From Rhizophlyctis rosea (taxonomy: Eukaryota > Chytridiomycota > Chytridiomycetes > Rhizophlyctidales > Rhizophlyctidaceae), in assembly GCA_027596075.1 (NCBI GenBank), contig JADGJC010000237.1, positions 1 to 64,000 of the forward strand: a stretch of 64,000 nt of DNA. Reading direction: 5' to 3'. Every line of letters begins with the position of its first letter. The first letter of the stretch is position 1. Position numbers and translations under genes: made by a program. The notes under the pieces are model-generated. The model was given only the letters and a program-made list of their open reading frames with translations, did not search any database and was not told the DNA's origin. This document shows positions 36,772 through 47,393 of this stretch, piece after piece.

Positions 36772-37221
36772 TGCGGAGTGGATTAGACTCCTCGTGATAC
36801 CAAAAGATTGGAATTTGGGTTTATGTATGTTTATGAACATTGTATATGTATTAGCTTTTCATGGAGCAGAGACCAACATAGAATTTTGATATTATCACAT
36901 TCATTGCTCTCTTTGTTTACTTGATAAGCCACTTGGCTCGGATGATGGTGGAGTTTCCAACATGTCCGTATGTTCAGAATAGCGACATACCAGTAGAAAT
37001 ATAGCGAAATTGTGTAGCGCAACAGCTCTGGAACGCTCAATAGAATCCATCACTCACTTCGATGTCATAGTGATATCTGTTACTTTACATATCATAGCTA
37101 TATGTTTGGTATCAGACAATGTTACGAAATGCCTAAACTAATAAGCGTCATGAAACTATATTATGGTTATTGAACAGAGAGGTTGCCATCCTGAAAATGC
37201 TCTGTGAACCTTTAGCACAGG
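36772..37221. other. Convergent intergenic region
   Basis: AT-rich 3' flanks of two converging genes. No feature beyond presumed polyadenylation regions. Confidence 0.4.
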
Positions 37222-38258
37222 TCATGCACCATCCTTGATTTGCCTAGCATATATGTCCTCTGCCTCATCCTGAGCCAACCGTTGCCGCTTGCCCCTCTGC
37301 TTCATCCATAGGAAACAACCAATTGCACCGACCACAACCACTCCCGCGATTGCGATGCCGGCAATCGCACCCGCCGACAACTTCGACGATGTTGGACAGT
37401 TATCCTGACAGTTGGAGGCGCTGTTCGGGTTGGTTGTAGTCACGTTCGAGCTCATGGTGATTGGGCTGCCGCTAGTACACTGAGAATTGCCGGTTAGCGT
37501 GGCTATGATCCCGGAGAGTGACAATACTTGTTACCTGGATGCCGCCAAACTTGATATGGCTCATGACAGTCCAATTCCCGGTCGTAAGGAGAATCATGTC
37601 GTCGAAATGATATGGTGTGGCAGTGAAGCCATATTGCGGAAGGGCAGCTACGAAGCTACTACTGTTTAGGTATATGTTGTTGGTGGAACGGATGTACCAA
37701 GGATCGCAATTGTTCTGGCAGATGAGATGGTTTATCAGTATAGAACTGACATGTCCGACAGACCGGTCTTACCATAGAATCCCCGAGACACGCATAAACT
37801 TGTATATAAGGTAGACAGCTAGCGTGAATTACGTCAGTATATGGTTGAGTTAGTGAGACGTTGTGTCTCTCACCAATTGTCAGCTCGCCGGCTTTGATCC
37901 GTGCAGGACGCCGTACCGTTCCCTGGAACAGTTCTTCCAACGCATAGCTGCAGCATATATGTACTGCACACGAAATGACCAAAATGGTCAGAAAAACATC
38001 AAATCACCTTTTAAAATTGCTGGTGACTCACGCTGGTGTGCTGCCAATAGAAATATTATCAGCAAAAAAGGATGCGCTGGTGTCCACTTCGACATTGGAG
38101 GAGACACGGTTCGAACTCCCAACCGCAATAACATGTTTAATCATTAGCCCCGTAAGGTTGACTGGCGCTCCCGGAATGGAGTGGTCTTCCGGAATGGTAT
38201 AGCACGCTGTCGCTGGATTGCCATTATGCCAAGGGTAGAGGTCAGTGTTCTGAGACAT
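37222..38258 (-). CDS. 279-aa single-pass membrane protein
   Basis: Four exons join in frame on the minus strand: 38258-38032, 37947-37773, 37714-37535 and 37479-37222. They total 840 nt, 279 residues plus stop. The ectodomain has several cysteines (ATACYTIPEDH, SCLPYIQVYACLGD, NNCDPWY, NCQDNCPTSS) and N-glycosylation sequons such as NLTG, NVTT and NWTV. A single transmembrane segment near the C-terminus (AGAIAGIAIAGVVVVGAIGC) is followed by a basic stop-transfer stretch (MKQRGKRQR) and a short cytosolic tail. This is the layout of fungal surface proteins with a Ser/Thr-rich stalk. No N-terminal signal peptide is visible after ATG 38256-38258, and an in-frame stop lies upstream, so an extra 5' exon may be missing. 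Confidence 0.75.
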
Positions 38259-39147
38259 CGCTTTCGATTGCAGAGAGATTAAATGAGGTATGAAAAACGC
38301 GGTGATGACATTGAAGAGACTCTCTTATGATTCTTGAGCGAGGATGAAAGTGGGGATTTTGGATGGACGTGAGTTTTTCCAGCAAATCAAGGAGAAAGGC
38401 TTAGCAGGTTCCGTTTAGGGCGTGGAGGTGCAATCGCCGTTTCGGAGGGCTTTACAAAGGGGTACTTGCATTCCTGCAGAGGCCCTTCGAAAGGCTTGGC
38501 AGAATGATATCGTGTTACGGCTACAAATAGCCGTGAACACAAGGGTTGGGTGTCTAAGTACTTCTGTTTCCCCTTGGTCACAGACCATTGCATTCAAGGC
38601 ATAAGCCTCATTTCTTGGTTGCAGGGGTTGCGGCCGACGACTCATGAATCCCCAAGCGACGGATTCACTTCTGCCAGTGGACATTGGGGCTATGCTGATG
38701 ATTCATACTGACCGTCGGTTGAGGAATACTGCCAGAGAGGTTCCAAAGGTTCCATGGCTTGACACTTAGCACCTTGTTCACACAGCGTTCTAGCCCAGCA
38801 GATTGGATCACGTTGAAACGCAGGGCGCGACCTTGCAGTTTCAACATTTTTGCGAGGCCCAGCACGCAGGCTGTAGCACATGGTGCAACCAGTCGGTGCT
38901 GGCTTACAAGGTGCAATCGGGCCGCTGAACCTCAGTCACATCGAGAGTTCGTCACTGCCCAGTCGCATTTAGCCCGCAGTCTGAGTAGCGAGAAGTTGGA
39001 CGGTTCCAGTCTTTGGAAAGGACTTGGTTTTTCTCATTTCAGTCTTGACTTGGTTCTGACCATTCGGATAATATTACCGTCAGACCATCCCATTTGAATG
39101 CACCACTCGGCTGGTATTGACCATCAACTCATCTTCTTGTCATCTAA
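38259..39147. other. Divergent intergenic region
   Basis: Lies upstream of both the membrane-protein gene (minus) and the 620-aa gene (plus). No supported open frame. Confidence 0.4.
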
Positions 39148-41395
39148 ATGAGTGGTTTCGAAATCCCCATTGCCCTCGGAGTATTGGGTATAGCACTCGG
39201 AAAGGCTGCACCATGGTTTGGGGTCATCTCGCAAACCGCGAATGCGGTCTTCACCGGAATCAGCCGTCACAAACAACAGGCAGCAACAAACAAGTTCCAG
39301 CATGACGTCCTGAAGAAGCTATCCCAAAACATGACCCTTATGCAGGCGCAGCATGGAGATGTGATGGAGTCGATCGAGAACTTGGGTCGGACGATGGAGG
39401 AATTGAAGACGGATTTGCGTAAGGCGACCAACATCGTCAAGAAGGAGATGCGAGATCAGCTTGCAAGTGTACAAATGAGCATCATTGCGAGTCTGAGTGT
39501 GGCGTTGGAATTTGGTCTGGCCAATCAGGCGTGGAAGATGTATGTGTGGAGAACTCGCTACGTCATTTACTCTTACAAACTACGAAGGGACTAAACCTCT
39601 TCACAATGTCAGGAAGGAGGACGTATTGATTGAGCGCTGGGCTATCTTACTTGCTGCTTGGGAGAACTACATTCTGCAAAACGAAAACGAAGCCGCCAGA
39701 GACAATCTTATCCGAGGAGCCTTAGAAGCCTTCGCCAAAGTCGAGAAGGATATATCGCCACCGACTCCCAGCTCATCCCTATTCGCCCAACTCTGGCACT
39801 ACCTCGAATTGGCCCACGCATTCTCCCCGCACCCTTCCAGTCCACGAAGAGTATGGCCAATCGATATTATGGCCGCTCGTTATTGTTCCGCAGTTCAGTT
39901 CATCCTTTCCATCCAAGCCCTCGCCGTAGCCATGTTGAAAGGCGCAAAGGCAGATGAGGGTGGGGGTGCTAAGATGATAGCCCAAAAAGAACGAAGTCTG
40001 ATCGAAAACGTAAATAAGGCCCTGGAAGTGCTTCCGTCGGATTTGATACGGTTCCTATGCAGTCCGGACTCTAAGCCCTCTTATGTCACCAACGCATTTG
40101 GACATCTGGCGGTTACGGAGTGTCGTGGAGAGTAAGTCATAGTATAATAAATTGTTTATCCGTTGCATTATATTCAGGGTGAAGATCCGTCTAACGTAGT
40201 TTTCAATTCAAATTTCCCAGCAAGCTCGTACTCGCTTCCCCTTTGGACTTGTGGACACCAAACGGGTCCAACGACTTCATGTGGAGACCAATGCTTGCTG
40301 TGTCCGCAGATGGAAGTTTACCGCATACTCTGTTGAAGAGGGTTAGTGACGGCCGTCCTCTGGGAGTTGGTATCTTCGTCTCCGATACGCAAAGCGAAGC
40401 ATACCATTTGGGCACGCGAGCTGTCGATGGAAGTTTGACCGTCTTTACACAATCAATTCGTGCTGAACACGATGGATTTTTCTTCATGGGTTCTTGTCCT
40501 TGGGTATGTTAAGGGATACGAGTTCCTTCAAAATAGTCCAAGTCTGATCGTATGTTTATATGGTATTCCTTTTCGACTCAGCATCCATCTGCGTCCTTAG
40601 AAGCCGACTTCCGTTTTGCGGCGCCATGCGATTGCTCTTCTTGGCTTGGAGTAGGAGAAGTGCTTCCTTCCGGCGGGCGATTACTCACAAAATCGGCCCG
40701 ATACTGCCTAACTCTGGAAGGAGCTAGTCTGATTTTGTACGATTGTAGAGCCAAACAACATGAATCAACGTGAGTTCAGGAATCCTCAATCTCTTTATGA
40801 AGTCTTGAAACGGACTCGGTCAAGTCTCATTCCGGTCTCCTCGACTTCTAGGTTTACCCCGAGACGGTTATTTGAAATTACGCATCTATCAGACAATCGA
40901 CATGAGGATGTCTCGACAAAAATCTTCCTGAGGGTTTCCATTGATGGAAGATTGCAGTGTTGGCAATATGCAGGTAAAGAGGATGGGGCCGCGGCCACTC
41001 TAATACGGTTGGAGATTTACTAACCACCAAATTCAGGAGTGACGATCCCAACACTTCTGTGGCAAACACACCCTCCACCACCTCTTGATGCTATGCTGCC
41101 CCACAATCACTCGTCCAGGGCAACCCACCACAATGTGCGTTTCCACATCAAGGAGGATCCAAAGCGGCCTGACCGTCCGCCAACACTAACCATACAACTG
41201 CAATCACGAAGTCAAAACACAAGGACGAGCTCCTTCTTACAAAGGGCGCGGTCTCAAAAAATACGTACCCTTGATCATGGCGGCGAATCCGACACTCTTG
41301 AGACGATGATAGTGTTCGCGTGGCCCGCTTTGCCCTCTCATCCAATCGATCATATGGAATTTGCCCGCATGATAAGTGGCAGAATCGGGATGTGA
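39148..41395 (+). CDS. 620-aa protein: hydrophobic helical N-terminus, C-terminal lectin-like repeats
   Basis: Six exons join in frame: 39148-39539, 39613-40131, 40221-40503, 40582-40769, 40852-40973 and 41037-41395. They total 1863 nt, 620 residues. The N-terminus is strongly hydrophobic (IPIALGVLGIALGKAAPWFG) and is followed by an amphipathic coiled coil (MESIENLGRTMEELKTDLRK). A mostly helical middle follows to about residue 300. Residues 305-500 contain repeated beta motifs reminiscent of bulb-type (GNA-like) lectins: DGSLPHTLLKRVSDGRPLGV, LPSGGRLLTKSARY with LTLEGASLILYD, and KIFLRVSIDGRLQCWQYAG. Membrane association plus glycan binding is an inference from composition. The last 120 residues are low-complexity (SRSQNTRTSSFLQRARSQ) and could be partly untranslated if the stop is misplaced. 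Confidence 0.75.
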
Positions 41396-42036
41396 TTGCG
41401 CTGGTGGAGTGTACCCATATAGGACGAATGCCGCAATTACGTTGAATCATGTCAGTTGACATTCATGTATCGGTTTCTGGAGTACATAGTATGCATTGTC
41501 CTTAAAATGAGGATATGCGGGATTAGTACTAGGCAACTGCTGTACAACTTAGATAGTTGCCTGTGCCAAATACAAGAGAATATTGCCCGTTCAGAGGACT
41601 CAGCTGAGTAGGTCTGATGGTAGCCGCTGCATGTCTGCGCTGACAACGTTCATCACCAAGCCCCGCTCGTGGTAGTAATACAACTTAATACAGTATCTTC
41701 CGCCCATGAGTTGGGATAATCAGCACATCACCGCTCGTGAAGATCTCAGCGGGCTGCGAGCATCTTTGAGAGGCTCGAAAGAGGGGAAATTCGAACAGAT
41801 CAGATGATGGATTAACAAATCGGGCGGTCTTATTCGAAGTCTCTAATGTCTTTGCCTGAGCTTACTAGAAGTGCCAAATCAGAATGGGCAGCTCAACCTC
41901 CAAATCTTACATGTTGAGCCGACACTTCTTGCGGTCAAGTTGAGTACCACGGCGCATCTCCCAGGACACAACAATCAGAGTGTCATATCTTCCCCAGCAC
42001 CATACTTTGCACCCTCGCACCCACCTTTTCCGCAGC
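41396..42036. other. Intergenic, no gene seen
   Basis: No open frame with coding character. It is the 3' flank of the 620-aa gene. Confidence 0.4.
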
Positions 42037-42261
42037 ATGGATGCATTTCATGATGGGGATGGTGTGGAAAATCCTACTCCACTCCTGGCACTGCCTGAAG
42101 AGACAAATGGTGTCCTTTACTACTGGCAGCCACTGCCGCTGCAAGATTTGAGTGATTTGGCCCCATCAACTGTCACAAATTCCCCAACAATGGGTCCATC
42201 ATTCTCATCATCACCAGTGCGTGTCTTTTCAACATCACAAATTTGGGCCCCCGAGTTTTAA
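42037..42261 (+). CDS. Possible small protein, 74 aa
   Basis: ATG 42037-42039 opens 74 codons of acidic, Ser/Pro-rich sequence (ETNGVLYYWQPLPLQDLSDL). It is immediately followed by two hairpins (42279-42384). There is no family match. It could be the first exon of a gene continuing at 42589, or a chance open frame. Confidence 0.3.
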   Translation: MDAFHDGDGVENPTPLLALPEETNGVLYYWQPLPLQDLSDLAPSTVTNSPTMGPSFSSSPVRVFSTSQIWAPEF

Positions 42262-42278
42262 GCGCCTAAATTGCACGC

Positions 42279-42314
42279 ATGGGGCACCATCCAACTGTCC
42301 ACGGATGGCCCCAT
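42279..42314. repeat. Hairpin 1 of a tandem pair
   Basis: ATGGGG-CA-CCATCC (42279-42292) pairs with GGATGG-CCCCAT (42303-42314) around a 10-nt loop, giving a 12-bp stem with a 2-nt bulge. Confidence 0.7.
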
Positions 42315-42332
42315 GACGACAGTCATAAAAAT

Positions 42333-42384
42333 GCCTGGCTTCATCAGACGCCTCACTTTCATTTTGCGTCTGATGAAGCCAGGC
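42333..42384. repeat. Hairpin 2: perfect 19-bp inverted repeat
   Basis: GCCTGGCTTCATCAGACGC (42333-42351) is followed, after a 14-nt loop, by its perfect complement at 42366-42384. It lies 18 nt after the first hairpin and between two small open frames. Such a long perfect stem is not expected by chance. It may be a structured RNA, a miniature transposon or a regulatory element. Confidence 0.85.
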
Positions 42385-42588
42385 TCAATAATCAAAGTAT
42401 GCACATGTACCATCCTATCCCAGTCAAATTTCAGGAAAGTGCATTTTCAATGTTTTGGCAACGTTTAAAATACACACTGGAATTTTTAGAGTCCAAAAAC
42501 AACGGCGATGGTCTAAACTAATTTGCAAAAGACGCGCATAACGGAAGCGTGAATAAGCCACATCACCACCATATGAGGGAGATTTGTG

Positions 42589-42987
42589 ATGAAGGACGAT
42601 GTTTCCTGCGGTGATGAGTATTCTTCTTCAGATATGATTACTTGCTCAGGATCATCTACAGCGGAATCAAACACAACCACCCAATCCGGTATGCGGTACT
42701 CCATGCAAGTTCATGGAGACCACTCTCATCTTCGCCTGGGTCGTTATGGAGACATGGTGGCAATCAACATCGGTGAAAAGAGTTTGTGGGTAGGCGGTGG
42801 GATGTCGGTCATCCTGGTCGGGTTGGGGTTGATTGGTGGGTTCTTATGGTGGATAGGAGAACAGAGGGGAGTTGTTGGTTGTAATGAGAGGATTGATGAA
42901 GGGTGGGAAATGGTGAAGGGAAAGGCGAAGATGATGGGAGTCAATGTGGTCCGTGCTTGGACGAATGGCAGAAGAGCGTGTCAGTAG
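42589..42987 (+). CDS. Small membrane protein, 132 aa
   Basis: ATG 42589-42591 opens 132 codons. The first 75 residues are polar (CGDEYSSSDMITCSGSSTAE). A transmembrane segment follows (GGGMSVILVGLGLIGGFLWW), then a basic, helical tail (GWEMVKGKAKMMGVNVVRAW). There is no signal peptide. It may be spliced to upstream sequence. No family is recognised. Confidence 0.45.
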   Translation: MKDDVSCGDEYSSSDMITCSGSSTAESNTTTQSGMRYSMQVHGDHSHLRLGRYGDMVAINIGEKSLWVGGGMSVILVGLGLIGGFLWWIGEQRGVVGCNERIDEGWEMVKGKAKMMGVNVVRAWTNGRRACQ

Positions 42988-43519
42988 GGAGCTTCGTGCT
43001 TACGACGACCGCCGTTCAGAAGACGGGTGGGAGATGAGGATGCACCGGAGCCAGAAATAAGGGTGGATTTTGGGGTACATGGGCCAGACGATGTTATAAG
43101 GCCAATGTAAGTGGGGAAACAACCTGATGGTCAGTAGATGGAAGAGCTGTGTAGGCAGAACTTTGGTTCAAGGTCCTTTCCAAAGGTTGCCCCATTGTTG
43201 ACGGGGTTATGCATACCCTTTGATATCACTTCAACAACTCACACCGTATGGCTTTCACCAGCATTGTCTGCGCGGCTTAAATGGAGCAGCATATCCCCGT
43301 CATCTGTAGGCTCCATCCTTGAAGAGATGTTTCTGTCTGCGCAGCTAATCTGCCTACGTCTGCGATGAACCTCTAGCATCTAATAAACAGTTCCAGAAGT
43401 TGGGGTAGGCGTCCTTGAAAAACATCCATCATGCGCCGTAACGACACCATGTCACTCGTCTGATTCGATTGCTACCCTATCCGGCGGGTAAATGCCGGCA
43501 TGACAGCCGGAATGTACAA
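42988..43519. other. Convergent intergenic region
   Basis: No supported gene. The open frame at 43138-43368 lacks coding features. Confidence 0.4.
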
Positions 43520-45466
43520 CTACTCTGAAGGGGTTTCCCGCACTTCTTCATCCTCGTGGCTGTATACTTTGCATTCCGTTTCGCTTTTCTCCATCAACTT
43601 TGAAGTGGGCACTCCCTCCACAACCGGAAACTGCCTGAAATATACCCTATCAACACCCCTCGCCGGACACCGCACCTGGCCTCCCCTCCCCTCTCCATCA
43701 TCTCTACCATCATACTCTCTAACAACAACAAAAAGCCCAGCAGGAACTTCCTCATCAACACCACAGCCGATACGCTGCCCCATCCATTCCACGCCCTCCA
43801 ACGGCATCTGCGGCAATTTGACGTGTGCCACTTGCCGTTTCCGCGGGTCAATCAACAACTGGACGGGCTTTTCGTGATCGTCAACCTGGGTTACAGTCAG
43901 GAAGAGGAGAGTGCCATATTCAGAAGGGTTGAAGCATAGCTCGTAACCTTCTATTCCTCAAGAGGAAGGTATGACGGAATGAAGGGATATGGTATAAAGG
44001 ACTTCCAAATCAACCAAACTTGCAGTGGAATAAACGTCGACGTTGTAGTCGTCACTCCAATGGAAGAAGTGTGTGCGTGTTAGACCGACCGCGCCCATAT
44101 CGTCCCCACCTTCCTCTCGGCGCCGCCTGACTATTTTCAAGGTGCAGTGGTCAGATATACGGACGACGGAAATGTCATGGGTGTAGAACTCAAATTCACC
44201 GTACGCGTCCTGAATAACCCATGGATGGTAAAGTCTCGTGATTTTGACCGCGACGGTTTCGTTGAATAACCAGTGGTCGACTGACATCCCATAGGTATTT
44301 TCAAGAGGTGCACGGCAATGATCGGTCCAGAGAAGTGTTGCGGGAGCGAGATGTGTTGTTCCGGAAGGGTTTCGTTCTTCGTTGCGACTAGAAGACATAG
44401 GGGTGCGGGGATCTCCAAGGCGCCAAAAGGCGGTTTCTATCTGTTGAGCAAGTTTTTTGTCCAGGCGATCAAACACAACCGTCTTCAAGATGTTGCCACA
44501 AATTACTGCTTGAGGCTGGAATGGATTGATGACTGATTGTAACGGTGGGAGATACGGCTCAAATGATGGGTAGGCTAGTGTGAATTGGGGAACGATTTGT
44601 GGAATAGACGGAGCTGTAAAGATCCGTCCGTTGCCTCTCCTTGGAATGGCAGTTTGAACAGGCAGCGCCATGAGGAGCGTCTGCTGTGCGGCATTCGGCA
44701 TGTCCATGGAAAACGATAACGGAAGGCATCGGAAGATGGCACAGATAGGTTTGCCGAGAAAGCCTAATGATGAAAAGTGGTGACGATGGAATTATGAAAT
44801 GACCTGGCCTGATATTCAACCAGCAGCAGAATGCGCTGTCAAATAAAGGTGTCCCACACTCACCGCAGTATCTTTGACCTCACGCCGGCTGTACCAGACA
44901 TTGCTGCCCAATGAAACGGCATAATTGCTGTTCGGAAAGCCTATGGTTCTCACGTCCACAATGTCACCCCTGGCAGATACCAGCCTATCCGGAGGAACTT
45001 GTATAGAATCGAGTTTTGAGAGGGTGGTAGGGTTCCAAGGCCTCGACCAGGCAGCATAGTGACAGGCCAGGTCACGCCAAGTCTCGCCTTTACCGGTCAC
45101 GTTGAGCAACGGAGCACAGCCCGGCGGGTACATTAAGGCGAGAGCGTCCTTCCATAGCTCAGAATTGGATCGAATGCGATCACGCCAAGCTTTGCACACT
45201 TGTTCGCATCTGAAAAGGTCCAGGAGGGGAACGGGCGAGAGGATTTGTAGGAGAAGTTCTTGTGGGAGGTGCTGGAGGGAGGGAGGTTTGGGAATATTGG
45301 CTGGAAAATCAAGACCGCGGGGTGGAAGGAAGTTCGTCAGCGTCGATACTATGAAAACTTTGAAGGGGAAGCAAAGAGGAGAAGGAGGAGAAGGAATAGA
45401 AGGGAGAAATGGATGTGAATTTGTGGGCACGGGCCAGGAAAAATTCTTGTACGACTGTGTCACCAA
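43520..45466 (-). CDS. F-box protein (paralogue of next gene) with in-frame TGA
   Basis: Candidate SCF ubiquitin-ligase adaptor. The F-box (LQHLPQELLLQILSPVPLLD, near 45270) is followed by LFRCEQVCKAWRDRI and a C-terminal extension (CAPLLNVTGKGETWRDLA). An intron starts near 44870 with a GTGAGT donor. The next exon (LPVQTAIPRRGNGRIFTAPS onward) reads to TGA 43958-43960. The same frame then continues open for 145 codons to 43520 (ELCFNPSEYGTLLFLTVTQV, LLIDPRKRQVAHVKLPQMPL). That part aligns with the uninterrupted paralogue at 45825-47393 (SVTEDGSVLLLGTFFD, IIHDPRRGMRVAVPVPKESP). The TGA is therefore either a nonsense mutation or removed by an atypical GTTTGG-donor intron. No ATG is found in frame upstream of the F-box, so the 5' end is also uncertain. 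Confidence 0.6.
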
Positions 45467-45824
45467 ACTCCATCAACTTCAGCTGAATTCAGGGTCCTTT
45501 TGGCCTATACGCGAGGGTCTGGAACTTCATGTGGGAAGTCGGACAACGAAGATCGCACGTTATTTACATGCAGACGTGACGGTTTAACTCTAAAACGCGG
45601 TCAACCATTCTGATACTAACAACCATGAACCCTGCTGCGGTCATGTTCCGGGCCCTCCTCCTCTTGACAATTCAGCTGCTTGATCTTTTGGAGTCTGGCA
45701 CGCAGCAGTAACATAAGATTAGGCTAAAAACTAACTATCGAACTATTTGGCTTGTTGCAAATATCAATTCTCGAACCAACATTTCTGCTTCCCCTTCTTC
45801 ACCTTCGACGATTCTGCCTTCGTC
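45467..45824. other. Intergenic between tandem F-box genes
   Basis: Short spacer between two minus-strand paralogues. It presumably contains the promoter or missing first exon of the downstream copy. Confidence 0.4.
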
Positions 45825-47393
45825 TCACAAAAAGCAGACTAACCCTCCCTCCTGCCGTATCTGTGTGAGGTACTGCACCATATCGCAAGGCCCCAGCTTT
45901 CCGGTCCATCCAGGTGCCGACGGCCGAACGATGGGTTTCAAAAACCACTTTTTGTCCCCCGACCTCCATATGATTTGCCCATCTTCATCAGTCCCCATCC
46001 GCACCATTTCCTTGCCCATAATCAACACATAAGGACTCTCCTTGGGAACAGGCACAGCGACCCGCATTCCCCGGCGTGGGTCGTGGATGATTCGGAATGT
46101 ACATTGTGTACGACGGTCGAAGAAGGTTCCTAGTAGGAGGACGCTGCCATCTTCCGTGACGGAGAATGAGTGATCCCAACCTTTGCCGCCGTCCACATCG
46201 TGCCTGATGGTAAAGGGAGGTTGGCCTTCCCTGGTAATGTCCGGGTCGAAAAGTCCCATACATGTCAGGTCCTTCAGGTCGTACACCATCCATCCGCTAG
46301 GGGTTAGGTTGAAGAGGTTGGTGCGCGTTATGAGGTATGGGCACTTGGGCGCGTCAAGGTATCGGATGGAGGGAGTACGCGAGAGGACTTTTGCGTCGGA
46401 TAGTCGGACAAGGACGGTTTCTGCCGGTTTAGGAATTTCGTAGATAGTCATGGTTTCATTGAAGGAGACGATGTTCGAGCGGATGTGTAGGCGTTGGAGG
46501 AGGGTGTGGGTCGTACCGCGGACGATGAGGGGCGGTCTGGAGGGGTTGAGTGTGGGAAGTGCGCCAGCTGGCATGTGGGGAGGCGCCAGTTTTGGGGTAT
46601 TATTTTGCACGATGTCATAAAAGACACTCTCTGAGCATGAATTCTTTGCTGACTGTGTGCTGATGGGGTGATACTTCACGTGCAGGATGTTGCCGATGAT
46701 TTGAATGTCCAGCGGTTGACTTACGGGAACCGGAATGCAGGTCATACTGTCGGTGATGGCGAGAATGAAGTATGCTCGATGCGTACGGTCTGCTTTGTAG
46801 ATGACGAAGTCAGATCGGGTGCTGTGGGCTATCTGAACGGTTCCGGGTCGCGCGAGGTTAGTCGGGAGATCAATGTCTTTGTAGGTTTGGATGATGTTGC
46901 CGAAGTACCGATCATGTCCAGAACCTGGTGGACAGGTATCAATGATTGTGGAAGACCGCTGAACAAGGTATGAAGTGATCTATGCAAATGAAGACTTACC
47001 ACCCAACCATTCCCCTCCCGACATCATATTCCCTTTCGAGGCCAAATCGAAACCACCGAAGAGGGTCAGTTTTCGAGAGGCGTTTGCAGAAGGGTTGACT
47101 CCCCGAACAAATTCCGCATCAGAAGCTAACATCGCAGGCGTCACTACCGATTCAGTCCAATTTGGCCCGCCCCAGGAGCAGAACGTCAACGCAAGGTCGC
47201 GCCACGATTCGTGGGGTAGAAGAGTGGGTGCACAGTCTCGGTGGAAATGTTCTAGCAGTTTTGCTTTCCAAACAAAGTTTTCGATGTAGTACTTCAACGC
47301 ATGACAGACTTGCTCACAACGGAGAAGCGTCTTGTAGTGGAGAGGAAGGAAGATTTCTCGTAGGACATTTTCGGGCATGTGGAATAGGTGCAT
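45825..47393 (-). CDS. F-box protein, 497 aa, intact
   Basis: Two exons on the minus strand (47393-47000 and 46924-45825; intron 46925-46999 with GTAAGT donor and CCAG acceptor) give 1494 nt, 497 residues. The F-box is at the very N-terminus (MHLFHMPENVLREIFLPLHY) with the conserved follow-on LLRCEQVCHALKYYIENFVW. The remainder is beta-rich, propeller-like (YDLKDLTCMGLFDPD; VTEDGSVLLLGTFFDRRTQ). It is likely an SCF ubiquitin-ligase adaptor whose C-terminal domain binds the substrate. It is a tandem paralogue of the gene at 43520-45466, sharing RCEQVC, CAP-LL and WRDLA signatures. The start ATG at 47391-47393 is the first in frame before the F-box. Confidence 0.8.

Noticed and set aside
38080..38130. 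tRNA-like GGTTCGAACTCCC
   Set aside because: It lies inside exon 1 of the well-supported membrane-protein gene, and there is no cloverleaf.
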